A stretch of 64,000 bases of DNA from Amoebophrya sp. A120 (Eukaryota; Sar; Dinophyceae; Syndiniales; Amoebophryaceae): NCBI GenBank assembly GCA_905178155.1, contig CAJINV010000004.1, positions 10,196,381 through 10,260,380 of the forward strand. Direction: 5' to 3'. Positions 45,901 to 57,900 of the stretch are shown here, in pieces. The first letter of the stretch is position 1, and every line of letters begins with the position of its first letter. The notes under the pieces were generated by a model that was given only the letters and a program-made list of their open reading frames with translations, made no database searches and was not told where the DNA came from. The translations under genes were made by a program, and so were the position numbers.

Positions 45901-48900
45901 NNNNNNNNNNNNNNNNNNNNNNNNNNNNNNNNNNNNNNNNNNNNNNNNNNNNNNNNNNNNNNNNNNNNNNNNNNNNNNNNNNNNNNNNNNNNNNNNNNNN
46001 NNNNNNNNNNNNNNNNNNNNNNNNNNNNNNNNNNNNNNNNNNNNNNNNNNNNNNNNNNNNNNNNNNNNNNNNNNNNNNNNNNNNNNNNNNNNNNNNNNNN
46101 NNNNNNNNNNNNNNNNNNNNNNNNNNNNNNNNNNNNNNNNNNNNNNNNNNNNNNNNNNNNNNNNNNNNNNNNNNNNNNNNNNNNNNNNNNNNNNNNNNNN
46201 NNNNNNNNNNNNNNNNNNNNNNNNNNNNNNNNNNNNNNNNNNNNNNNNNNNNNNNNNNNNNNNNNNNNNNNNNNNNNNNNNNNNNNNNNNNNNNNNNNNN
46301 NNNNNNNNNCTTTTAATTTTTGCAGCGCGCGCAAGCTTGCGCTGCCGGGGGGCTTCGCCCTCCCCATGTTCGCGAAAGGCTTGACTTTGCCCTGCCCCTT
46401 CGGCTTTTTCTTTCTTTGCGTGTAGTGTAGCCTCGGCAGGCGATTCGTTTTCCCCGCCACCGGCTCGCGTGCTGACGTGGGCGCCTTTGGGGTGTTGTGC
46501 GTTTTTTATGTTGCCCGCGCGGCGCGGGTCTCCATGTCGGAGCTAAGGCGCGCGGCTCCGTGGCGCTTTGTGCTTTATTTTGCCGGGGCTTTTTTTGCAT
46601 TTTTGCTATTTTATGGCAGTAGGAACATGAAGAGCAGCCCGCCTCTGCAGTTGGCGCCCCGTTCCTCTTTTTCGTGTCGAATTTTTCGCGGGGCAAACCA
46701 CGCGGCGCCGGCTGTGTCTTTCGCACTTTGCTTCCAGAGCTAGTGGCGCGACTGCTTCGCGTAAGCGCCCTGAATTAGCACCAAGCGAGGCTCTTCGTTG
46801 GTTTTCCATGTAATGCAACCCCGGAGGCCGGTTCGGCGTGTCAGCCAGCGGCCTGCTTCTTGTTGCGGGCATTTTATTTTCTGGCGTTTTTCGTTTCGCG
46901 CGTTGGTCGTGTGGCGTTTATCTTCACTTCAGGGCGCAGAACAGTGACGCGGCGGCGTTTTTCGCTCCTTGTCTGCATTTGTGGACTTACTATCCTTGCT
47001 GCGCTGCAGTGCCAGCGCCGACTTACCAAGCATCCATGAGAGGCGCCGCGGTTGCTAGGGTTTTACGCTAAAAGTGGCAACGCTGTCCATGTTTTGCCTT
47101 CGTCTTCCTTTTTGGGTGTCTTTCCGCTGCTTTTTTGCCGTACTTCGTTCATTTTGTTGCGTTTTTGCGCCTTTTCGAGCTACGCGGAGCTTTTCCGGCG
47201 CATTTTGGGCCTAAAAACGAACAAACTGCCTGGGGCTGGTTATTTTCGCCGCCTGCTTGCCGTATCTTGTTCACTTCGTCGCGTTTTTGTGCCTTTTTAA
47301 GCTGGAGGAAGTTTTTTTGGCGCATTTTGGTCCTCAGAACGGCCAAACTATCTGGAATCGACCTGGCGGATGCGATAGCGCCACCGCTCTGCGGACTTGC
47401 TCCTGCAAAATCATCGGCGCGCGCCTTGTCTCGCTTCTGCGCCTTTTTGGAGAATTTGCAAAGTGTTGCACTTTTTCGCCTATTTCGATGGCTTTGCGAC
47501 CGTTTTTGCTTTGGTTTGCGTCTGTTGGTGCATTTGCGCACCTTTTTGAGCTGATGGGAGCTCTTTTGGCGCATTTTGGTCCTAAGTACGACCAAACTGT
47601 CGGGAGTTAGCTCTACGTGTGCGACAGCGCCAACGCGCTGCGAACCGCTGCAAAATCATAGGCGCGCGCCTTGTTGCGATTTTGCGCATTTTTGGAGAAT
47701 GCGCAAAGTGGCGCACTTTTGTGCTTATTTTGAGAAATTTGCGCCCTTTCCGCCTTAGTTTTTGCATTTTGGCGCATTTGCGCAATTTTTAGGCTTAACT
47801 AGGTGGCCCCGCCGTGCGCTTTTCCGTCCATTTCGTTCTTTTTGACTTAACAAGGCCTGTTCTGCAGTGAAATGAGCCGAATTAGCACCAAAAAGGTGCG
47901 TTTGTACCTTAAGAAAATTGGCATTTTTTTTCGAATTTCGCAGCTCTTTGCGAATGTGCCCTTATGCGCACTTACGTCGTTACTTTCATCAGTTCGCGAC
48001 TTTTTTCCTTTTTTTGTCGCATTTTCGCACATGGGGGCAGTTTTAGCGCTTAACTAAGTGGCCCCGCCGTGCGCTTTTCCGTCGTTTTTGTTGTTTTTGA
48101 CTTAACAAGACCAGTTTTGCACTAAAATGACTCGAATTAGCACGAACGACGTGCGTTTTTACCTTAACAAAATTGGAATTTTTTTTTCTGATGTGATGCA
48201 TGTTTGCAATACAAGTTAAAGACGAGTGCGATACTTTTGCACAGGATACGGATGCTCCGGACTGTCGCTGCGAGCTTCCGCGTCGCCACGATGTTGCTTG
48301 CGATGTCGGCTGCTACGCACATCAGGATCTATGCTTGCTACGCGGCGCGGTATTACGAGATACCGTTCCTAAGCGGTTCCCAAAACGTGATGCGTGGGCA
48401 GCAGGATCTGCTGAGCATGTCGGGTGCGGAAATTCAAGAAGTCTGGGACAAAAACCCCGTGGAAATGTTTTTCCCCGGCATGGGCTTTTCCGACATGGGG
48501 GAGTGGGTTATGGCTTCGCTTTTCAATTTCGAAAACACTGGTGAAAGTGAACAGCACGGATCTTCTTCGGCTGCACAGCAACAAGTTCCTAGTAGCAGCA
48601 GCCGCGCTTGGATGCAAAACGAGGTGGAGCAGTGGTACCAACGGATTCCCATTATGCTGGATGAGAAGGGCATAGCGGATGAAAACAGCAACAACCTGCG
48701 CCTGAACAAACCGGGTAGTACCATCACGGAGATGGTTGCGAGGGAACTGCAGAAGGACAAAGGCAGCAGAAAAGCTGCACACGGAGAAAAGCACGATCCA
48801 AGCCGAGGCGGGAACAACCCGGTCGTGTACCATCTGATCAGCCCGGACGATGCGGCGATGGATGCGAATAAATATGGAGGATTCGTGAAAAAGTTTGAAG

Positions 48901-51900
48901 ACCGCTTAGCCGGGCCAAATTCAGTCCGGAGCTTGCCGAAGATGCGGAAATTGCTTTCTGCGGACGAGTTGCTGAACCGGTTTGCAAACATGGCTGGAAA
49001 AAGTAGAACAACCGGAGTTTTCGGAAGTGCAGCTAGCAGTACTCTCTACAAACCGGTAGCTGCCGTGCACGAGGGAATCAAGACAGTGTTAACAGGCTTT
49101 CACAACTACTGGACACATGCCATGGACACCGTGACGCCAGGCGGGTTAGGACTTGAGCAACAAGGACGAGAAAGCGGAAGTGCATCTGCAGCATCTGCCG
49201 TGCAAAGCCAGAGTGGTCAACAGCGAGGAAAGAAATGCAAAAAAAAATCAGCTGCAGCTTCACCTTCACTTTATCAAAGAAATGGGAAGCAGGAGGATCA
49301 TTACACCGGGAGTGGTGCAGCAGCTACTTACAGTTCTGCCCAGCAATCATCCACTTCCAAGCTCGAACTAACCCTCGACACCCCCAACACCGAAGAGATC
49401 ATGCTGCAGCGCGCCGAGTTCTATCTCCGCAAGTGGAGTTACGCGTACGCCTGGAAGCCGCAGGTGGATTTATTACTCGAAAAATCGAAGCGTTTCGATG
49501 GCGACACCGCTGCCAGACGTGCGGGCGAGTGGGGACTGCTTTCCCGCTACTGGGCGGAGCGGGACGCTTTACTTGGGGAAATGCGGCACCAGGTCGAGGC
49601 GACGAGCACGCGGAGCGTGTTTGGCATCAGCTTAAGAATGCTGCACTACTTTACGGACGCGACAGTGAACGTCGAGCGACGGGCGATCATGCGGCTGGAC
49701 CACTTGCAAGACGATGAGGGTTTCGGTCGTGTGAAAGTGAGGAAAGCTGCAGGGGAAGTTGTAGGTGGTGCCGGAATATGCACTGCAAAAGCATCGTACT
49801 AGTATATATAAATGGCATGACAAATTCCCTCAGTATGTTATGAGAAATGAAATTTGTAATGCGGATTTAACTTGACAGAAAAATTTGTTTGTAATGCAAA
49901 AATGCGATTAGTACGAGTACGATACTTTTGCAGTGCATACGGAACTACAAATCCTCAGCCTCCTGCTGACGCAGGTGACGAGGGAGAGATATGTGACGAC
50001 GATGAAGATATTAATGCTGAATTTCAAGCTGAAGGGCCGATAGAAGTAGACGCGAACGGTGCAGAAGCAGCCCGACGACTACCACAACAGGAAATTCGGT
50101 ACGACGGATCATCTACATCTTCTGTGGAGAGTGGCGACGCCAGCGTTTTGGATGGTAGTGGTGCAGGTACAGCCCGTTCGGGAAGTCACAACTCTTTCAT
50201 GGCCGGAGCTCACTTGAGCCCTCTGCAGGAACTTTCGTCGACGTTCACTTCCACTTCAGAACTTTTTCATCCTGATGCGGAGGGACCGCAGCTGCCACAC
50301 AAGAACCCTGTTGTAAGTGCACCAGTTGGGGCGCCCCATGCGGAGGATCATGGGAGCGAAGATCTCCCTGAGATTGATGATGAATCTCCGGATCATATAA
50401 AACCCGACTTTGTCGAAGACCCGAACAGGCTGATGAATCACGACAGCTACCTGACATTCGTCCAAATCACGGCAATCCAGTCCGACAAGCATCAAACACA
50501 CGGTGCAGCAGCTTCGTCCGGTAAAGCAGATCATGGCGATGGCAAAAAACAGAAACAGAGAACTGCCGGCGGACAGTCTAGTACGCTCTACCCGTGGGCC
50601 GGTTTTGTCGATTGCAAAAACGCATTGGAAACTGCAAAGGAGTTGGTCGTTGATCACGGCTACGACACGGTCCTGATTTCCAAAGTTCGGACAAACACGC
50701 CATTGCTGGAGGTGAGTAAGAGTCAAAACTACGAGGAGAACGGGGGGCATTTGATTTGGAAGCAAGCTGTTGCGCTGAATGGCGCGCAGGCCGCCGCGGG
50801 AACAGCAGCTTCTGACTCTTCCACGCCTTTCCATTCAAAAAAAGAATCCGTTGTCGATGACCTGACCGCTCTTCTCCGTCACTTATCACCCGCCGAAGTT
50901 CTCGCCGCCGAATGGGACGAAAATCTCCGGAAGCATCTGGTCACGAAATTTGATTTGCTTGAGCCGCACCTCCGGAAGGCGATCCACGAGGAAGCGGAAA
51001 AGGACGAGAGGGTGAGGCAAGGCGCGTTGCATCCAGCGGGCATTTTGAGACAGCAAGGCGATGTTGGTGGAGCTGCAGCTGGAGGGGGCACCAGCGGAGT
51101 TGTAGAACTACGTGAACCAACTTTTTTATCTCAAGCGGCGATGCGTGACTACGAGAAGGGATTCGCTTCGGGGGTGACGATGGTTCGCACGGAGCAATTT
51201 GCGCAATTCGCGAGGGAGGAGCAGTTTCGCCTGAGGCCGAGTTCGGATCACCATCATGCGGCGCAGCGTGCTGACAAAATTACTTCACCGGCTCCTCACG
51301 AAGTAAATCCTTTTGCCGGATTTCGTGATGTTTTGTCGGCGGGACCGATTAGACCAGAGAAGCCGATCCCAGGATCTTCATCCACACCGCGTGCAGCCGC
51401 TCCAAGCAGCCTGTACTCCTCTTCCCGCACCAGTAGTTCCTCTCCACCAGCATCTCCAGCGCCGAAACTGAGAGTGATCGTCGAAAAGTTTCAGGCGAAC
51501 ACGAAAAACAGCAGACTAGCCCTCGCCTGGAGCAAGTACGTCTTTGAGAGGACCCAGGCGCTCGCCGCGGAATTTTTGCAAGACAAAATCGAGGCCCCGG
51601 TGTTGGCGGAGTTACACGCGCTCGCAGCGGTTGGGGAAAGAATCGGAAATGAAGAAAACGCTTTTCTTCCGGAAGATGTTCTTGGGAGAAAGACTTCCAA
51701 GAAAGTAGACCCCGCCCACTTCACCGGCGTCCAAGGACTTCCGAAGGTGCTGGAATCGGAGCTGTGGCCAGATGCGTTCTTCGGATCACCTGGGTATGAA
51801 GAGAAGAAGAAGAAAAGCCTACCGCGGATCAAAGAGTCCGAGGCGTATAGGCTGTTACACAACGCGGTAGAAAACAACAAGAACTCCATGGAGGACAAGT

Positions 51901-54900
51901 ATAGTGCGAATGGAAAAATAGACGAAAAAACAACATCTACGAGAAGTACTAGCGACGTGGAGACAATTTTGTCCGTCGTGAAGGAGGAAGCAGTGGCCGC
52001 GAGGGATTTGTTACAAACGCCAATTTTGATCCTGACTGAAGACGAAACTTTATCCGTTCTCGTGCAATTAAACGTCGAGGCGGTGGAGTGGCAGAAACGG
52101 TGGAAGCGAAGGCAGAATAGCAAAAGACACAAGCAAGTGCAAGAAAAAAGCGCTAATAAAGATCCTGCTTCATCTACCTTTGCCCACCCGACTTACAGCG
52201 GTCCCGCTGAGCTTCGTGATGCATCTGCGATTGCGGCACCGTTTGTGTCCGAAGATGACGAAGACTTCCGCGGGTCGTTTCTGCGCATTCTCTCCGCGAC
52301 TCACAAAGAGAAAGATTTTACCGCCGATCCGCTTCAAACTGCGATAGAGCCAAGGAGTAGCACGTGCAGCAAAGCCGAAGGGGCGCAGCTGCACAAGACG
52401 GCGTCGTCTTCGTCTGACACGAGTACAACTCGGGGGAAAAATCAAGATCACAGCAAGCAACAGCAAGAGCAGGGTCTAGATCAGTGGCGCCCCCTCTGGC
52501 CAGAGTTCGCAAAGGATTTACCCTTTACGCCCTTACCAGGGGTTCCACCTCTTCCAGTCGGAGGCGGCGTCATTGACGGCCGTGCGACTTCTTCTGCTTC
52601 GTCGACCACTGGCAACACAAAAACTGCTCCGTACATCTTTACCTGGCCAGAGACATACAACAACCCAGGAATACTCGTGGAAGGCGGCTTTTTCGCGGAA
52701 ACGGCCGGTGCAGAAGCAGCTGGTGCAGCTTCCCAGGTCAAGCACAAAAAGACGCCTCTCAAAACGGCCTACGATCAACGACGCTATGCGCAGGATACTT
52801 ACGATAAGATGATGAATCCAGACGAAGTAGAGGGGACTACTACAGCAGCCTCAAATGGCGACGAACAAAAGTCTACTACTGCTTCATCAGCTCGTGATGA
52901 AATGAGCAGGGAAGAGCGCAAGATAGAACCCTGGCGCCAGGTCCCGAAACCCCTGCGCCAGCCGGTCACCCCCCGTGTTTTGATCCAATGTAAACAACAG
53001 ATCCCGGACTGGTGCATCGGGTCCAAAACCGACCTCCTGCCGACCAGCCAGACCTATCAAATGTAAAAATGTCTGGGTCTGGAAGAATGCAACTTGTCAT
53101 GCTGCGTCTGCATTATCCAAAAATCTGTATTGCATGAACAGCAAAAGAGGTCTGGTTTTGGCCCCGGCGAGAGGGCATTTCTCATGCGGTAAAGGCATCA
53201 GAAAGCCCTCACAAGATCTGTGATGCTAGGGCATGCATCGCAGGCATCAGGAGTCATGCAAAATGTGCATGACAAACCTTGCATCCTTCCAGACCCAGAC
53301 ATTTTTGCATTTGATAAGACCTTCCGCTTAGCGATTGAAGCCCGCTGCATCTCCACGAGCGGGGAGCACGTGGCCAACCAGTGCGACCGGTGGGCGAGGT
53401 ATGGAGAGAAAAAAGTTTGTCACAGTCACTAACTTGCAGGCTTTCCATTACAAATTTTCTCAGCATCACACACTTTCCTTGTATTGCAGAAACACTAGGG
53501 AAATCCCTAATGAAGTTTGGCTGTGATGCATTTTTACGCATGACAAACAATTTTGTATTGCAAAAATGCGCATGAGTGATCGTGACGAACTTTTTTCCTT
53601 TGATACGAGGATGGGTGCGGATGGGGCGCTGCTGTCCTTGGATGACTTGCTGAACGAGATGATCGACAAAACCAACGCGGTGGGCGCGAAGTTCAACCCG
53701 ATCGACGGCGACCCGCAGGACAAAACCGTTTGCCGCAAGTTTCGCCCGACGGAGGATGCGGCGGAACAAGAAGTACAACCAGAGGGAACAAACACAAAGA
53801 ACAAGCACGTTGGGCGGATGAAAAACATGATCTTGCTAGTGGAGTCCTTGTTCAAGGGAGCCAACAAACCCTGGAAGCACACGCCGCCCAGCGCGAGTGA
53901 GGCAGAGAGGGAACGAAACCAAATTGTGCAGGAAAAGGCCCTAATGGAGATTTTGTTGGACGAACTGCTGTTGCCAAAGATCTTTGTTCTGGAAGAACAG
54001 TCTTCAAGTACATCAACTACCGGTGGCGCGACTGCAACCGGAGCTGCAAGTCACACAGACCTGCACCAAATGTTGAAGATGAGAAACTACAAAAAGGAGC
54101 GTGCACAGTGGATCCGCATGTTTCGGCTTTTTCGCAAAGAACTGGTCTGGCCGTTGTTCGCGGCGGCACTGCGGTTCAAAGATTTGTGCATCGACCGGCG
54201 GGTTTTTCGGGTCGTGTTGGTGGAGGTGTTGGAACGGGTTTTGCGGATATTGCCGGAAGACGAGAAAACGCAGGCGGAGGAACAAGATGGTGGAAGAATG
54301 AACATTGAAGAAGTTGAACCTGCTTCGCCCAGCCTAGTTTTGTCGCGGCTGCAGAGTAGAGATGAAGCGCGTGCAGATGCTGCTGTGGTCCATCAGGATG
54401 AGTATGAAGAGACTCAAGTTTCGGCTTCGCATGATACTCCTGGCCCGTTGTCGGACGATGCAGATTATCATGCAGATTCGCTAGTTAAAAACTTCCGCCG
54501 CCTCTCCCTGGTCGGACACGGGCCAGAGACAATTACCACCGCAGCGGATCCAGAGGAGCAAAATCAGCAAACGTCTGCGCACTTCTTGGACACATTTCCA
54601 GGGCGACCCTCGGGAAGTAGAGGTACAGGTACGACTTCTTCCCAGCACAGAAAACTACATTCGGACGTGCACGAAGACTGGTCACTTGGTGAACAACATC
54701 CAGACGCGCCGCGTGGAGCTACTACTACAATGAACCGCGCCGAAGAGCATACCGCAAAGCTGGCTTTTGACAATCTGCATAAGCTTTTCACCGCAGATAC
54801 TGTCCAAGACATTCTCGCCTCTTCCTTCTTCAACGCCGCTAGCGCGCCTCCGCAGCGCGCGCCGGTGGCTCCGGTTGTTGTATGCATTGCAAATATGTCT

Positions 54901-57900
54901 GGGTCTGGAAGATGAAGAATGCAAACTTGTGATGCGCGTTTCACAACACATAAAAGTTTTTCATGCGTAGGCAGCAAAAGCTGCCTACTTTCTGTCACCT
55001 CCAAAGTGGGGCGTTTGTCATGCGGATTCGGCATTGCGGAAGCTTCTCGAAACCTGTGATGCTAGAGATTCCATGCCAGACCTTCTGCGTCATGCAAAAG
55101 CAGCATGACTCTTCCAGACCCAGACATATTTGCCTTATGATATGTCGGCGCCGGGCACGACAACTCGGTAAAAGCCGCCGCAGCGATTTCGAGTGATTTG
55201 ATGCAGAAACTGGTGGACGCTTTACCTCCCTCCGCGGTGACAGAAACCAGGAACAAGCTGGCGATAGAGGAACAGACTGCGGGGGGTCACACAATGAACA
55301 AAGAGAAGACAAGTGGTTCAACATCTACTTCCGCCAGGAGTAGCAGAGCTTCTAGTTCTTCCGAGATGTTGACCCACCCATCCGGGAGCGCGATCCCGGG
55401 TGCAGCTTCTCCTCCCGACGGGTACGAGCGCGTCGCGGATTTGGCGAATGTCAAAGATGAGGAACTGAAAACTGCGGTCAATAGTTGGATCCGGATGGAG
55501 GAGACTGTGGATAAGAAAAAGAGCATTCTGGAGGGGGATTTCTCCGTGAACGACAACGATCCGAACTTTCTTGTTGGTGAAAATAAACAGGACAGCAGTG
55601 CAGCTCATCTAAGCCACGTCCTGCTCCCCGAGTACGTGACGAGCGATCGTTCTATGGAAGCGTCAGGTTTGAAATCGTCAAAGTTGCAAATAATTTGCAA
55701 TGCATAAAATGCATGGCCCGAGGCACGTGTGTTGCAGAGCAGGCAAGTGAGGCAGATTGTTAGCCTGTTTGGGGTTACAGCTCGAGCTGCTAAAGTAACA
55801 TGAGAAAATCGCTCTTCTTTGCCTAAACAGCATGACAAAGTGGATTTAGGGACCACCGAAATTTGTCTTGCGCCATTTAGAAACTGGGTTCCAACTGGCA
55901 TCCATTTTATGCATGACAAATCATTTCAACTTTGTCGATTTCAACCCTGATGCTTCCATACGTTCCGCCCCGCAGTTACAGCTCGACTTCGCAGTGAAGG
56001 AAAAAGATCGGAAAACGGTATCAAATGTAAAAATGTCTGAGTCTGGAAGGTTACCATGTTTGTCATGCATATATTACATGACTCAGGATGTCTGTAATGC
56101 ATGATCTGGCATCACATATTTTTAGAGGCCTTCCTGATGCCTATCCCGCATGACAAATGTACTCCCAGCGTGGCACAAACTGGGCTCCTATTGCTGGTCA
56201 TGCAATACATATTTTTTTAGAGTTGAAAGTTAGCATCACAAGTTCCAACCTTCCAGACCCAGACATTTTTACATTTGATAAACGGGCGAGGCAGTCAAGG
56301 GGAAAAAAGCAGCTGCTGGGCGGGAAGTTCGGATCTTCATTAACAGCCGGAGCACGGCCCGGGCCGCGTATGCGTTTCACAAGGGTGTGACGAAGAAAGT
56401 TGGGAGGGAGGAGAAAGAGAAATTCAATGCTGTGGTGAATGCGGTGCTTTTCTCTCCATCAGCTGCATCTGCTGGTACGACGGGGACCACTTCTCCAGAG
56501 GACAAAGTTGCGGCTAACTCGCCCCCATCATCAAGCTCGCAAGAACATCAAGAGCTCGCTTCGATCCGCAACACACTGACAAAGTGGCACAACAAAAGGC
56601 ACACGAAATACCAAAAAGAAAGGGAGAAACTTGAGGACAAGTTCGAAAACAAGCCCATCGATTTCGGCGAACGGGTGGAGGAGTTGAGTGCGAGGCTGAT
56701 AGCCGGTGCCATCGTTTTCTCGTTGGAAACGGCTGGCCGCGCACCGGCATATGGTAAAGTGTGGATGGATGCTTTTCGCGGCTTGTCAAGGGTGTATTGC
56801 AGCAAGAAGGACTGGGCGTTTTTCAACAAGATAAAAGGCCTCGGCGCTTCTCAACAGGACAATTCTGGTTCTGCTTCCTCGGCAGAAGCTAGTGCACAGA
56901 GAACAAGTGCTGGTGCCAGCACACCGAACAGCGAGGCGCTGCAAAGACTTTCCGAGGAAGAGATTCACAAGGAGGCCGCGCACAACCTCGAGCAGGTTGA
57001 CGCGGCGCTTTCCCTCGCGCAGGTGATCGCGACGCACGCGGATCCGCGGGAGGTCGCGCACGATACGTTTTCCTCCATACTGCACATCTCCGCACCGGTG
57101 ATTGCCGCGGAACAGATGAAGATGATGAAAATAAGCGGTGCTGGAACTTCTACCAAAGAACGGAAAAATGGACAAGAAGGCACGACTTCGGGGACTAGTA
57201 CTTCGTTCTCAGACTCTTGCTCCGGGTCCTCATCCTCGGCAGCCTGCAATAAAGTCTCTTGGAACGAGTGGTGGTGGAGCAAGGTTTTCGGAGATAGAAA
57301 TGGAGGTGAAACCACTACTACTGCCCCCGCCCCACCTCCACCTGATGCACCACAGAGTCCACCGCAATCCCTAGCCGATTTCAACCTGAGATCGGTTCTC
57401 AACGCGTATTACATCCAGGCGGATGCCGCTTGGTTTGCCGCAATTGTGGAGAAAAATTGGGATCTCAAATTGAACACGATGGAAACAAGGAAACTCGTGT
57501 TGTTATGGCAACGCCAGAGCAGCGAGTTCCTGCACCAGCCGATTTACTCGGAGTACGATTCGGTGAGAAAGCAGAGGAGAATCGATTTCTTGTGGGATTT
57601 TCAGGAAGCGTTGGGGTTGGTGGTCAGACACATGGTACACACGAGAAAACAAGTTCCTGATTCATCTGTTGGGGATGATGCTCCTAAGAAGTCGGACGCA
57701 CCAGGACCAGATGGCGCTGCATCAGGTACTACTACTTCCATCGCGGGTACTGGTAGCGCTTCCTCCACCTCGTCGATCAGAGATGAAAATAGCAAAGATC
57801 AACGTCGGCGCTCTAGTACATCTTCAGGTGGGACGGCGAGCGAGGACGCGAAGTCCTCACAATCATCTTCCAAGATGAAACCTCCCGGAGGAGCTGCAGA

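Larger units (their letters stand above)
45275..48248 (+). mobile_element. Introner element, family B, expanded by nested insertion (2,974 bp), TSD CGGAT
   Basis: The left end TATGCACTGCAAAAGCATCG and right end GCGATACTTTTGCACAGGATA are separated by nearly 3 kb instead of about 155 bp. Exact duplications CGGAT are at 45270-45274 and 48249-48253. Excision joins ESWWEIPWHLR to MLRTVAASFR in frame. Family B sequence is recognisable to about 45395 and from about 48195. Everything between, including the N gap and GC-rich repeats, looks inserted. Confidence 0.85.

Noticed and set aside
45483-46460. Minus-strand 325-codon frame
   Set aside because: It is mostly N; the ends are the gap-flanking repeat and not coding.
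46446-48190. Coding potential of the nested insert (several 60-140 codon frames)
   Set aside because: Phe/Cys/Arg-rich products come from T- and GC-rich repeats, and both strands give similar frames; no transposase or reverse-transcriptase motif.
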